A stretch of 59,428 bases of DNA from Chloroflexota bacterium (GTDB lineage: Bacteria; Chloroflexota; Anaerolineae; Aggregatilineales; Phototrophicaceae). The position numbers were made by a program, and so were the translations under genes. Positions 42,886-52,034 of this stretch are shown here, one piece after another (the stretch's first letter is position 1; the number at the start of each line of letters is the position of its first letter). The notes beneath the pieces are model-generated. The model saw only the letters and a list, made by a program, of their open reading frames with translations, searched no databases and was not told where the DNA came from. The stretch covers positions 1 to 59,428 of the forward strand of contig JAPOWK010000118.1 of NCBI GenBank assembly GCA_026707665.1, read 5' to 3'.

Positions 42886-44280
42886 ATGAACAAGGGAATT
42901 TCAAGACGAGAGTTTCTCAGGTCGTCGACGGCATTGGCGGCGGGGGCGGCTGGCGCCAATCTCATGCCATTGACGGCGCTGGCACAAGACGGGCTGCCAT
43001 TTGAAGTCGCGCCCGAAGCGATGAACCCGCTGGGCTTGGAATCGGGCGCAAACGTGGAGGGCGTTTTCTTTGAAGGCGGTTTCGGGCGCAGCTATATCGA
43101 CAACGCGGCCGATATTTTCCGGGCGCTTCACCCGGAAAACGAAATGAGCGTCGAAGGCATCCAGCAGGTTTCGGAGATACTGCGGCCGCGCTTCATCGCT
43201 GGCAATCCGCCCGATGTGATCGACAACAGCGGCGCTTTCAATATCCCGATGGATTCCCTGGTCGCCGATGATCAACTGGCGGATCTAGGACTATTGATGG
43301 CGGCGCCGTCGCTGGATACAGCGGGCAAGACCTTCGGCGAGACGCTCTTCCCCAGTTCACAGCTTGATGGCGTGTTTGACGGCAGGCAGCTCTATCTCAA
43401 TGTCGCCTATACCGTGAGCGGCATCTGGCACAGTCAGAGCTTGTTTGAAGAAATGGGCTGGGAATATCCTCGCACCTGGGCTGGCATGCTGGACCTCTGC
43501 GAGACCATCAAGACGGCTGGCATCGCCCCCTGGACCTACCAGGGCAAATTCCCGCAATACATGGTCTTCGGCTGTTTGATGCATCTGGTTCACAAGACCG
43601 GCGGCATGGACAGCATCAAAGCCATTGACAACCTAGTGGAGGATATTTGGAAGAGCGACGAAGTGCTGCAAGCCGTTAGCATGATGCACCAGCTTGCCGC
43701 CAACGAATATATTCTGCCGGGTACCGAGGGCTTGACCCACACCGAATCGCAGGCCGAATGGCTTCAAGGCAATGCGGCCTTCATCCCCTGCGGCACCTGG
43801 CTCGAGAACGAGATGCGTGAGCTGACGCCCGAGGGTTTCAAGATGGTCATCAAGCCGGTGCCGGGACCGGATGAAAGCTCTTATGAGTCCTTGGTCGCCT
43901 GGCCCGGGGAGCCATACATTGTGCCCAAGAACGCGGCGAATGTGGTGGGTGGCATGGAGTTCATGCGCTGCATGCTGTCCAAAGCCAATGCGCAGTTTTT
44001 CGCCAAAGAGATCAGCGCCATCATGCCCGTCTTCGGCGGCAGCGAGGGCGTTGAGCTCAGCTCGGCGCTGACCTCAGCGCTGCAAGCGGCGGAAGCGGCC
44101 AAGGGCGGTTTCAATTACTTGTCGCGCGGCTGGTACAGCGACTTATGGACAGCGGTGAAGAACGCCACCGGCGAGCTGTTGACCAACCGGATAAGGCCGG
44201 AGCAATTTGCCGAGACGGTTCAGGCGGCTGCCGACGAAGTGAAAGCGGACGGCGACATTCCCAAGTACACGCACGAGTAA
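42886..44280 (+). CDS. CUT1 sugar-binding protein with twin-arginine signal (importer 3)
   Basis: This exported binding protein (464 residues) has SRREFLR as a twin-arginine motif, followed by a hydrophobic alanine-rich stretch and AQDGL. AAGGAG lies 6 bases before ATG 42886. The mature protein shows the usual SBP_bac_1 elements (ANPPDVIDNSG-like and a tryptophan-rich cleft, GIWHSQSLFEEMGWEYPRTW). It is the first gene of importer 3, followed by a hairpin and the two permeases. Substrate unknown. Confidence 0.9.
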   Translation: MNKGISRREFLRSSTALAAGAAGANLMPLTALAQDGLPFEVAPEAMNPLGLESGANVEGVFFEGGFGRSYIDNAADIFRALHPENEMSVEGIQQVSEILRPRFIAGNPPDVIDNSGAFNIPMDSLVADDQLADLGLLMAAPSLDTAGKTFGETLFPSSQLDGVFDGRQLYLNVAYTVSGIWHSQSLFEEMGWEYPRTWAGMLDLCETIKTAGIAPWTYQGKFPQYMVFGCLMHLVHKTGGMDSIKAIDNLVEDIWKSDEVLQAVSMMHQLAANEYILPGTEGLTHTESQAEWLQGNAAFIPCGTWLENEMRELTPEGFKMVIKPVPGPDESSYESLVAWPGEPYIVPKNAANVVGGMEFMRCMLSKANAQFFAKEISAIMPVFGGSEGVELSSALTSALQAAEAAKGGFNYLSRGWYSDLWTAVKNATGELLTNRIRPEQFAETVQAAADEVKADGDIPKYTHE

Positions 44281-44311
44281 GCCGCCCGCGCTTCACAGAA
44301 AGCGGGAAATA

Positions 44312-44353
44312 ATGAAGGGGTCTCGCTCCCAAGCGAGTCCCTTTCATCATTTT
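44312..44353 (+). terminator. Hairpin between binding-protein and permease genes (attenuator-like)
   Basis: A 16-base stem (44312-44327 with 44332-44347, one wobble and one mismatch) closes a 4-base loop CCCA and is followed by CATTTTATT. Such hairpins after a binding-protein gene let most transcripts stop or be stabilised there, so more binding protein than permease is made. The next ATG is 34 bases further. Confidence 0.65.
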
Positions 44354-44381
44354 ATTGAGCCGGGCCCCAAACGAACGGAGC

Positions 44382-45293
44382 ATGAGCATCAACATAAACC
44401 GCGCCCTCGCTGCGTTTACGAAGAAGAAGTACCACATCATCATCCCATTCACCATGCCCTCGCTGGCGCTGTTTCTGGTATTTGTCGTTTATCCTTATGC
44501 GCAGGCGATGTACTTCAGCCTGACCAAGTGGCGCGGGCTCACCCCCAAGCCAACTTATATCGGGCTGGCGAATTTTGAAAAATTGCTGGGCGACGCGTTC
44601 TTCTGGAACGCGCTTAAGCACAACCTCATCTACCTGGTCAGCATCCCCCTCATCACCATTGTTATCGCGCTCTACCTGGCGTTTTTGCTGACGCACGGCC
44701 GGGCGCGTTTCCGCAAGTTTTATCGCATCACATTCTTTTTCCCCCAGGTGATGTCGCTGGTGGCGATCGGCGTTTTATGGAGTTTCATCTATCATCCCAC
44801 GATTGGCATCCTCAGCAGCATCGCCGGATTTTTTGGCGCGCCCGAGCCTATCGCCTGGTTGGGCAACCCTGATTTAGCGCTTGGGGCGGTCGGGGCGGTC
44901 GTCATTTGGCAAGCAGTCGGGTTTTTCGTCGTGCTCTTCATCGCGGGCATGGATTCCATCCCGGCAAGTTATTATGAAGCGGCCACCATCGACGGCGCCA
45001 CCCGCTGGGATCTGTTTTGGAAGATTACCCTGCCGCTGCTATGGGATACGATACGCACGGCGCTGGTCTTCCTGGCGATCAGCGCGACCAATATGTTCGC
45101 CATCACGCAGACGATGACCCAGGGCGGGCCCAACCGTTCGACCGATGTGCTCTCCACTTACGTCTATGAGCGCGCGTTCCTCAGCGGCAAATTCGGTTAT
45201 GCCACCGCCGTCGCCGTCGCGATGTTTTTGCTGGCATTCACGCTCTCGCTGCTCACGATGTTGGCGACCCGCCGCGAGAGCGTGGAGTACTGA
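44382..45293 (+). CDS. CUT1 sugar ABC transporter permease, MalF-like (importer 3)
   Basis: This is a 303-residue permease with about six helices. The EAA loop is YEAATIDGATRWDLFWKITLP. I start it at ATG 44382; a GGAG sits almost against it, and the alternative upstream TTG at 44355 has no ribosome site. It precedes the MalG-like gene by 2 bases. No ATPase is encoded nearby. Confidence 0.9.
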   Translation: MSININRALAAFTKKKYHIIIPFTMPSLALFLVFVVYPYAQAMYFSLTKWRGLTPKPTYIGLANFEKLLGDAFFWNALKHNLIYLVSIPLITIVIALYLAFLLTHGRARFRKFYRITFFFPQVMSLVAIGVLWSFIYHPTIGILSSIAGFFGAPEPIAWLGNPDLALGAVGAVVIWQAVGFFVVLFIAGMDSIPASYYEAATIDGATRWDLFWKITLPLLWDTIRTALVFLAISATNMFAITQTMTQGGPNRSTDVLSTYVYERAFLSGKFGYATAVAVAMFLLAFTLSLLTMLATRRESVEY

Positions 45294-45295
45294 GC

Positions 45296-46180
45296 ATGAC
45301 AAAGCGCGCTTTCCCGAATGCATCTTCAAGCGCCCCATTCTCCAGGCGACTTCGTCAATTGGCATCGCATACAGTCCTGAACTTCAGCCTGGTTGTCTGG
45401 GCGCTCTTGGTCATTCTGCCGCTGATCTGGCTGGTTTACAGTTCATTCAAGACCGATCAGGAGATCTTCTTCGAGCCTTGGGCTTTGCCGGGGGCGCTGC
45501 AATGGAATAATTTTGCGCGCGCCTGGGTATCCGCCTACATCGGACAGTATTTTCTCAACAGCTTGAAGGTGGTGATCCCGAGCCTGGCGCTGACGCTTGC
45601 GCTTTCGTCAATGACGGCTTATATCCTGGCGCGTTTTCGCTTCCCGGGGAATCGGGCGCTGTTCTACCTGTTCATGGCGGGCATGCTCTTCCCGATATTT
45701 TTGGCGCTGGTGCCGCTGTTTTTCTTGGCGAAGGAGCTGCATCTACTGAACAGCTTCCTCGGCTTGACCCTGGTCTATACCGCCTATTCGCTGCCATTCA
45801 CCATCTTCTTTCTGACCGGCTTCTTCAAGACGCTGCCTTCGGAGCTGCATGAAGCGGCGCTGATTGACGGCGCGAACGAATACCAGGTCTTCTTCCGCGT
45901 GATGCTCCCATTGGCGCAGCCCGGTTTGGTGGCGATGGCCATCTTCAATTTCCTTGGGATGTGGAATCAATATATTCTGCCGCTTGTGCTGATGTCGGAG
46001 CGGGACAACTATGTCTTGCCACAAGGACTGTCTTTCCTGCTGCACCAGCAGTATTACAAGAGTGACTGGTCGGCATTATTCGCGGCGCTCACCATCATCA
46101 TGACGCCCACGCTGGCGGTTTATGCGGTCTTCCAGAGCCAAATTCAGAAAGGCGTCACCGTCGGCGCCCTGAAAGGCTGA
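45296..46180 (+). CDS. CUT1 sugar ABC transporter permease, MalG-like (importer 3)
   Basis: The partner permease has 294 residues and about six helices. The docking loop reads HEAALIDGANEYQVFFRVMLP, and the C-terminus ends in VGALKG. ATG at 45296 lies 2 bases past the stop codon of its partner. Confidence 0.92.
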   Translation: MTKRAFPNASSSAPFSRRLRQLASHTVLNFSLVVWALLVILPLIWLVYSSFKTDQEIFFEPWALPGALQWNNFARAWVSAYIGQYFLNSLKVVIPSLALTLALSSMTAYILARFRFPGNRALFYLFMAGMLFPIFLALVPLFFLAKELHLLNSFLGLTLVYTAYSLPFTIFFLTGFFKTLPSELHEAALIDGANEYQVFFRVMLPLAQPGLVAMAIFNFLGMWNQYILPLVLMSERDNYVLPQGLSFLLHQQYYKSDWSALFAALTIIMTPTLAVYAVFQSQIQKGVTVGALKG

Positions 46181-46207
46181 ACTTTCCCGCGCGTTAGAGC
46201 CAATACC

Positions 46208-48049
46208 TCATGCTGAATTAAGCGCCACAAGTTCCTCCAACCGCTGATACTGGCTCATGTAGAGTTGGTGATAGAAGCCGCCGGCGGCCAGCAGCTCGTC
46301 GTGGGCGCCGCGCTCGATGATGCGATGGTCGTTGACCACGAGGACCTGGTCGGCATTGCGGATCGTGCTCAAGCGGTGGGCGATGACGAAAGCCGTCCGC
46401 CCTTCGAGCAGACGCAGTAGCGCTTCCTGTATATGGATCTCGGTGCGCGTGTCGACGCTGCTGGTCGCCTCATCGAGGATCAGGATGCGCGGATCAGCTA
46501 GAATCGCCCGCGCAATCGCCAGCAGTTGCCGCTGACCCTGGCTGAAGTTATGCCCTTTTTCCGAAACTTGCGTCTGGTAGCCACGCGGCAGCAGGTGGAT
46601 GAAGTCATCGGCATTCGCCAACTGTGCCGCTTCAATCACTTCCTCGTCGCTCGCGTCCAGCCGACCGTAGCGGATGTTTTCCATCACCGTGCCGCTGAAG
46701 AGGAAGGTATCTTGCAGGACAATGCCGAGTTGTTCGCGGATTGAGTTCTGCGTCACCGCGCGGATGTCGACGCCGTCGATGCGGATGGCGCCGCGGCTGA
46801 CATCATAGAAGCGGCTGAGCAGGCTGATGATGGTGGTTTTGCCAGCGCCGGTGGGACCGACCAAGGCGATCGTCGCCCCGGGCGCCACATCCAGGCTGAT
46901 ATCTTCCAGGACCATCGCACCGGGCTCATAGGCGAAGCTGACGCGGTCGAAGCTGACGGCGCCGCGGATATCCCTCAGCGGTTGCGCGCCCGGCTCATCC
47001 GTGACCGTTGGCGCCGCATCCAGGACGGCGAAGATCCGCTCGGCGCCGGCCAAAGCCGATTGCAATTGGTTATAGACCATGGCGATGCCGCGCATCGGGC
47101 GGAAGAAGTTCATGATATAGACTACGAAGGTCGCCAGTACGCCGACCGAGACGACATCGCGCAGCGCCAGCCAGCCGCCCAAGAGCGCAGTCGCCGCCAC
47201 CGTGAGAATCATCATCGTCGTGAACATTGGTCCCAGGGCGGCGGTGATGAAATCGGCGCGGATGCCAACCTTGCGATAGGCGTGGCTGGCATCCTGAAAT
47301 TGGGCGATGGCGGCCTGCTCCTGCGCGTAAGCTTGTACCGCCCGAATTCCGGTGATATTTTCCTCCATGACCGCGTTCAGCACGCCCAGGTTCTTTTGCA
47401 TGCCGCGGAAGGCGACCCGCGTCCGTTCGGTCACTTGGCGGGTTATCCAGAGCATGATCGGCAAGATGATCAGCGTGCCGATCGCCAGTGGCAGATTGAG
47501 CAGCAGCATCGCGACCATGATGCCGCCGAGTGACAAGACATTGGTGGTGAATTGGATCAAGCCGTTGGAGAGAATCTGATTGATCGTTTCGCTGTCGTTG
47601 CTGATGCGGCTCATGAGATCGCCGGTGCGGTGGCGGTCGTGATAATCCATCGAGAGCGCCTGAAAATGGCGGAAGAGCGCGGCGCGGATATCGGCGACGA
47701 AGTGCTGGCCCACGCGGGTCATGATGATGCCGTGAATCGCGGTGAAGAGTCCCTGCGCCACATACACGCCGGCCATCACCAGAGCAATGGTCAGCAAGCC
47801 GTCGATGTCATGGTGGACCACGTATTGATCGATGGCTCGCCCCAGCAGCGCTGGACCCACCAAGCCCAGAATCGTAGACAGAACTACCAGCAGCGAGACG
47901 AGCAGCAAACGGCCATGATAAGGCTTCAAATAATCAGAGAGGCGCCTTAGTGTGCCGCGGCGATCCTTGGCTTTTTCGCCCGTGGGTCGGCTGCCTCCGG
48001 GCCCGCCGATGAAGCGGGGACGGGCGTTTGAAGAGGATTGGTTAGTCAT
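46208..48049 (-). CDS. ABC exporter half-transporter with canonical ATPase site (TM288-like partner)
   Basis: The 613-residue type IV exporter subunit has six transmembrane helices followed by an ATPase. Walker A is GPTGAGKT, the signature is FSQGQRQ instead of LSGGQ, Walker B is ILILDEATSSVD with the catalytic glutamate, and the switch is IAHRLST. The protein pairs with the exporter at 48794, whose ATPase is degenerate. In known heterodimeric exporters (TM287/288, BmrCD) one site is canonical and the other is not, and the variant signature here fits the degenerate site. They lie on the same strand with 744 bases of repeats and a broken gene between them. Cargo is unknown. Confidence 0.88.
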   Translation of the reverse strand: MTNQSSSNARPRFIGGPGGSRPTGEKAKDRRGTLRRLSDYLKPYHGRLLLVSLLVVLSTILGLVGPALLGRAIDQYVVHHDIDGLLTIALVMAGVYVAQGLFTAIHGIIMTRVGQHFVADIRAALFRHFQALSMDYHDRHRTGDLMSRISNDSETINQILSNGLIQFTTNVLSLGGIMVAMLLLNLPLAIGTLIILPIMLWITRQVTERTRVAFRGMQKNLGVLNAVMEENITGIRAVQAYAQEQAAIAQFQDASHAYRKVGIRADFITAALGPMFTTMMILTVAATALLGGWLALRDVVSVGVLATFVVYIMNFFRPMRGIAMVYNQLQSALAGAERIFAVLDAAPTVTDEPGAQPLRDIRGAVSFDRVSFAYEPGAMVLEDISLDVAPGATIALVGPTGAGKTTIISLLSRFYDVSRGAIRIDGVDIRAVTQNSIREQLGIVLQDTFLFSGTVMENIRYGRLDASDEEVIEAAQLANADDFIHLLPRGYQTQVSEKGHNFSQGQRQLLAIARAILADPRILILDEATSSVDTRTEIHIQEALLRLLEGRTAFVIAHRLSTIRNADQVLVVNDHRIIERGAHDELLAAGGFYHQLYMSQYQRLEELVALNSA

Positions 48050-48081
48050 CGATCATGGTCCAGGTAACGGTCTCCACAAAC

Positions 48082-48240
48082 TTTTTTACCACCGAGGACA
48101 CCGAGTTTTTTCGAGGGCACAGAGAGATGTTTTCTTTTTCTTTACCACCGAGGACACCGAGTTTTTTCGAGGGCACAGAGAGATGTTTTCCTTTTGTTTA
48201 CCAGCGAGTGCGCCGAGTTTTTTTAGGGCAGAGAGGGTCT
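48082..48240. repeat. 56-bp tandem repeat of CACCGAG units, three copies
   Basis: ACCACCGAGG-type starts lie at 48088, 48144 and 48200, an exact 56-base period. Each unit contains ACCACCGAGGACACCGAG, TTTTTTCGAGGGCACAGAGA and a T-rich spacer; the third copy has diverged (ACCAGCGAGTGCGCCGAG). It borders the broken GxxExxY gene. Confidence 0.9.
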
Positions 48241-48639
48241 TCAGACACTGATTCGTCTGATGCCCGACTTGAGTGAAACCACGTTAAAATTAATCAGTAG
48301 ACCTCTTTTCAGCCGTGCTGCTCTTAGATAGGCGATTACCTGAGCTTCATGTATAGGCAGCAAGTCCTTTACCGACTTCAATTCGACAATCACCTAAGCT
48401 TCAACAACCAGGTCGGCAATCAATTCGCCTACATGTTCACCGTCGTAATGCACTGGAAACCGCTTTTGCCGCTCATAACTAATTTCACGACGATCTAATT
48501 CAATGCAGAGGGAATTCTCATAGATACTTTCGAACAGTCCTGGGCCCATCTTGCTATGCACGGCCATGGCCGCGCCAATTATGCGAAATGTGAGACCGTC
48601 CGGTTTGTAGTGGCGAAAGTCCGTCCGTTCTGAGTGCAA
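48241..48639 (-). pseudogene. GxxExxY-family protein, interrupted by a nonsense codon
   Basis: The reading frame from ATG 48639 starts like the GxxExxY family (conserved MGPGLFESIYENSL, Gly..Glu..Tyr) and continues as ELIADLVVEA. There an in-frame TAG at 48394-48396 stands where the family has a lysine codon. Beyond it the same frame resumes as VIVELKSVKDLLPIHEAQVIAYL and RGLLINF, the conserved nuclease-like C-terminal half, and ends at 48241-48243. One base change (AAG to TAG) explains the interruption. Total length would be 132 residues, usual for the family. Homologues are of unknown function and show a PD-(D/E)XK-nuclease-like pattern. Stop-codon suppression is an alternative. Confidence 0.8.
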
Positions 48640-48677
48640 AATCTATTCCTCGTTCTCAATACCAACTACACCGGGTA

Positions 48678-48790
48678 TTTTTTACCACCGAGTTCACAGA
48701 GTTAATATGAGGGCGCAGAGATATTCTTCAGCGTCATATTTAAACCTCTCGGTGTACTCTTTCAAACTCGGTGTACTCGGTGGTAAGAGC
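48678..48790. repeat. CACCGAG arrays in both orientations, right flank of the broken gene
   Basis: Positions 48682-48722 carry ACCACCGAGTTCACAGAG..GGGCGCAGAG, and 48748-48785 carry the inverse form CTCTCGGTGTACTC..CTCGGTGTACTCGGTGGT. The pairing of the two orientations could form a long imperfect stem. Together with the tandem array at 48082-48240 it brackets the GxxExxY gene. Confidence 0.8.
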
Positions 48791-48793
48791 TTG

Positions 48794-50590
48794 TCATTCA
48801 CGTCCATTCGCGCGGGCCGCCTCGCCCAACTGCGATTCATAAATCTCGCGGTAAATCTCGCTGTTTTCGAGCAATTCCTGATGCCGGCCCTGCGCGGCGA
48901 TGCGTCCATGATCGAGGACGAGGATTTGATCGGCATGGACGACGCTGGTGATACGCTGCGCGATGATGAAAGTGGTCGCCCGCGCGGCAAGCTGCTCCAG
49001 CGCCGCCTGTATTCGGTATTCGGTTTCCATGTCGACTGCGCTGGTGCTGTCGTCGAAAATCAAAATGCCCGGCTTTATCAGCAGGGCGCGGGCGATGGCG
49101 ATACGCTGCTTCTGCCCGCCGGAGAGATTGGCGCCACGCGCTTCGACGACGCTATCGTAGCCGCGCGGCATCTGCGTGATGAATTGGTGCGCCTGCGCCG
49201 CTTCTGCCGCGGCCACGACGTCATCCAGCGTCGCGGAAGGCGCGCCGTATGCGATGTTGTCGCGCACGCTGCCGCTGAACAGGATCGACTCCTGCATCAC
49301 CATGCCGATATTGCCGCGCAGGACGGCCGGATCCCAATCGCGCACGTCGACGCCGTCTACGCTCACCGACCCGCCGTTGACGTCATAGAAGCGCGATATG
49401 AGGTTGACCAAGGTGCTCTTGCCGGAGCCGGTCGCGCCCAGCAGCGCAATCTGGCGGCCGGGTTCGGCGCTGAAGCTGATCCCGTGCAGGACGTCATCGC
49501 CGCTGACGCCATTGGCGCCGTTCGACTTGCTCCCATTGTGGCGGCTGTAGTGGAAAGACACATCCTCAAAGCTAACGCGCAGCGGGCGACGCTCGCCCCG
49601 ACTAGCGGCTCGGTGCGGAACGTCGGCGATCTTCAGCGTCGGCGTCGTATCGAGAACTTCCATGACGCGTTCGGCAGAAGCCTCGGCGCGGGCGGACATC
49701 ATCAACAGATTGCCGAGGAAGAGCAGCGGACCCATGCCAGTCATCAGGTAATTGTTGAAGGCGATCAGTTCTCCAATGGTGAGCCGATCGCCAATGACCG
49801 AAGCGCCGCCAAACCAGAGAACCGCGACCGTGCCCACGTTCGTAAGCACCTGCAATATCGGCATCGCGATCGCCATCAGCTGGCCGACTTCGATATTCCG
49901 CTCGCGATATTCCAAATTGCCTACGCTGAATTGATCGATTTCGAAGCGGCCGCGGACGAAGGCTTTGACCACTTGAATGCCGGCCAGATTCTCCTGCACC
50001 AAGGTATTCAGCGCGCCCAGCTTCTGCTGCACCACCGCGAACAGACGCGTCGCTTTCCACATCAGGTAACGTATGAAAATGCCGGAGACGCCGGCTACGG
50101 CAAACATGATCAGCGAGAGCTGCCAATCGGTCAGCAGCAGCATGATCATGCTGCCGACAATCATCAGCAGCACGCGAAGCAGCAGAGCCAAGCCGGCGCT
50201 GGAAAACATGCGCACGACATCGACATCGCTGGAGACGCGCGTCATCAGCTGGCCCGTTTGCATCTGGTCGAGATTGGCGAATGACAGCGACTGAATATGG
50301 CGGAACAGGGCGTGGCGGATATCCAGCGCCAGCCCTTGCGAGACGACCGCCCGGCAAAAGCCTTGCCCGAGAGTGCTCAAGGCGCCAATCATTGCCGCTA
50401 CGAACATCCAAAAGGCGCCGAGCAAGATCACATCCATCTCGCGCGGGCGGATGCCCTCGTCAATCATGAACTGGAGCAGACGCGGCACGCTCAGCTCCAT
50501 CGCGACCGGCAAGACGGTTGCCCAGAATCCGAAGAAAAGATACCAGGCATAAGGTCGCATGAATTGAAAAATGCGCCGCAGGGACTTCAT
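48794..50590 (-). CDS. ABC exporter half-transporter with degenerate ATPase site (TM287-like partner)
   Basis: The 598-residue subunit has six transmembrane helices and an ATPase with Walker A GATGSGKS and a normal signature LSGGQKQR. Walker B is ILIFDDSTSAVD, where aspartate replaces the catalytic glutamate. The switch histidine is glutamine (IIAQRITS). Exactly this pair of substitutions is known in the non-hydrolysing subunit of heterodimeric exporters such as TM287. An 18-residue serine/glycine/asparagine-rich insertion lies before the Walker A. The start ATG at 50590 is at the beginning of the first helix. Transcribed first, it would be followed by the TM288-like gene if no block intervened. 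Confidence 0.88.
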   Translation of the reverse strand: MKSLRRIFQFMRPYAWYLFFGFWATVLPVAMELSVPRLLQFMIDEGIRPREMDVILLGAFWMFVAAMIGALSTLGQGFCRAVVSQGLALDIRHALFRHIQSLSFANLDQMQTGQLMTRVSSDVDVVRMFSSAGLALLLRVLLMIVGSMIMLLLTDWQLSLIMFAVAGVSGIFIRYLMWKATRLFAVVQQKLGALNTLVQENLAGIQVVKAFVRGRFEIDQFSVGNLEYRERNIEVGQLMAIAMPILQVLTNVGTVAVLWFGGASVIGDRLTIGELIAFNNYLMTGMGPLLFLGNLLMMSARAEASAERVMEVLDTTPTLKIADVPHRAASRGERRPLRVSFEDVSFHYSRHNGSKSNGANGVSGDDVLHGISFSAEPGRQIALLGATGSGKSTLVNLISRFYDVNGGSVSVDGVDVRDWDPAVLRGNIGMVMQESILFSGSVRDNIAYGAPSATLDDVVAAAEAAQAHQFITQMPRGYDSVVEARGANLSGGQKQRIAIARALLIKPGILIFDDSTSAVDMETEYRIQAALEQLAARATTFIIAQRITSVVHADQILVLDHGRIAAQGRHQELLENSEIYREIYESQLGEAARANGRE

Positions 50591-51017
50591 CCATTAAGTT
50601 TAGCTTTCCTGGGGTGGAGGTTCAAGTGAGGCGAGGGGGGTGGCGCATTGACTTTACCACCGAGGGCGTCGAGTTGAATTGAGGAATCCGAAGGTAATCT
50701 GAACGCAGACGGGCGCGTGAATCGCGAAGACATAGACCGCCGTTCGCCATTACGATTCCCCAATTAAATGCTACCTGTAGGGGTCAGCCGGTGGCTGACC
50801 CGTCCCCCCAAAATCACTACACTTCACTTTGTGGGCGAGCCGCCGGCTCGCCCGTACAGGACGCTGGCGAAACGGAAATGGGATAGAGAAGCGCGGGCGA
50901 CCCAATGGCTCGCCCCTACAGATCGATGGTTGGCGCGGGAATGGGCGCGGGCGGCATGGCGGCGCCCCTGGATGGTTTATAATTGTCGAGACATGCGCTG
51001 GGCAAGGAGGAGAAACA
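50591..51017. repeat. Gene-free stretch with CACCGAG motif, nested element and three REP-like units
   Basis: ACCACCGAGGGCGTCGAG lies at 50655-50674, and a degenerate nested element (GCGAAGACATAGACCGCCG) at 50722-50742. REP-like units are at 50778-50801 (GTCAGCC..GGCTGAC), 50832-50855 (GGGCGAGCC..GGCTCGCCCGTAC) and 50897-50921 (GGGCGACCC..GGCTCGCCCCTAC). TATAAT at 50978-50983 is a possible -10 for the reductase gene, but no -35 fits. Confidence 0.7.
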
Positions 51018-52019
51018 ATGGAATATCGTGTTCTAGGTCGCAGCGGCGTCAGAGTCGCCCCGCTTGGATTGGGAACCGCCAATTTCGGCGATCCGACGCC
51101 GGAGGATGAATCAATCCGCATGCTAAGTCGGGCGGTCGATGCCGGCATCAATCTGATCGATACCGCGAACTCCTACAAGAATGGCGAAAGCGAGCGCTTC
51201 ATCGGTCGCGCCTTTGCCAAGGGGCTTGGCCGGCACGAAGTCATCCTGGCAACCAAAGCATTTCAACGCGTCGGATCAGGACCAAATGACGAAGATCTCT
51301 CGCGCCTCCATCTCATTCGCGCTTGCGAAGATTCTTTGTGCCGGCTGCAAACGGACTATATCGACCTTTATCAAGTGCATCGACCGTCGGCGACGATTCC
51401 CGTTGATGAGACATTGGGCGCGCTAACGGACTTAGTTCGGCAGGGCAAAGTGCGCTACATCGGCAGCTCCACCCATCCCGCCTGGAAGATCATGGAAGCG
51501 ATCATGGTGAGCGAGTTAAAGGGCTACGCTCGCTTTGTCTGCGAGCAGCCACCATATAATCTGCTGGACCGGCGGATTGAAAACGAGCTTGTCCCCCTGT
51601 GCCAGGCATACGGACTGGGTCTCATCACCTGGTCGCCATTGGCGCAGGGCGTCTTGGCCGGGCGCTATCCGAGCGCCACTGACCTACCAGCTGATTCGCG
51701 CGGCGCGCTCCGCGGCGGCATCTACACCGAACGCATCAACCAGGCCGGCGTCGAAGTCGGCGAGCAGGTCGTTCGCCTTGCGCGGGAGCACGGCATCTCC
51801 GCAGCCCAGCTGGCGACCCTGTGGGTCAAAGACCAGCCGGGCATCACCGCGCCGCTTATTGGTCCCCGCAGCGTTGAGCAGCTGGAGCACCTGCTGCCCG
51901 TCCTCGAGCTGAAGCTGAGTGATGAACTGCGGGCGCAATGTGATCGTTTGGTTCCGCCGGGGAGCGCGGTGGCGAGTTTCTTCAACACCGCCGATTGGAT
52001 GAAGCAGCGGTTCATCTAA
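51018..52019 (+). CDS. Aldo/keto reductase
   Basis: This NADPH-dependent TIM-barrel oxidoreductase has 333 residues. The catalytic tetrad is visible: D48 (IDTANSY), Y53, K80 (LATK) and H121 (YQVHRP). The cofactor loop [15 protein letters not shown] is near the C-terminus. The strong ribosome site AAGGAGGAG, 7 bases before ATG 51018, decides the start; the in-frame extension to 50829 runs through REP-like DNA. A LacI regulator follows after 79 bases and may not be in the same transcript, since it has its own promoter. The substrate is probably a sugar or ketone. Confidence 0.93.
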   Translation: MEYRVLGRSGVRVAPLGLGTANFGDPTPEDESIRMLSRAVDAGINLIDTANSYKNGESERFIGRAFAKGLGRHEVILATKAFQRVGSGPNDEDLSRLHLIRACEDSLCRLQTDYIDLYQVHRPSATIPVDETLGALTDLVRQGKVRYIGSSTHPAWKIMEAIMVSELKGYARFVCEQPPYNLLDRRIENELVPLCQAYGLGLITWSPLAQGVLAGRYPSATDLPADSRGALRGGIYTERINQAGVEVGEQVVRLAREHGISAAQLATLWVKDQPGITAPLIGPRSVEQLEHLLPVLELKLSDELRAQCDRLVPPGSAVASFFNTADWMKQRFI

Positions 52020-52034
52020 ACTGAGGCCGCGCCG

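Noticed and set aside
48082..48240. CRISPR-like array
   Set aside because: The 56-base units are repeated head to tail without spacers of different sequence.
48707..50284. Long plus-strand open frame of 525 codons
   Set aside because: It is the complement of the exporter gene at 48794-50590, which has full ABC motifs; the plus-strand translation matches no family pattern.
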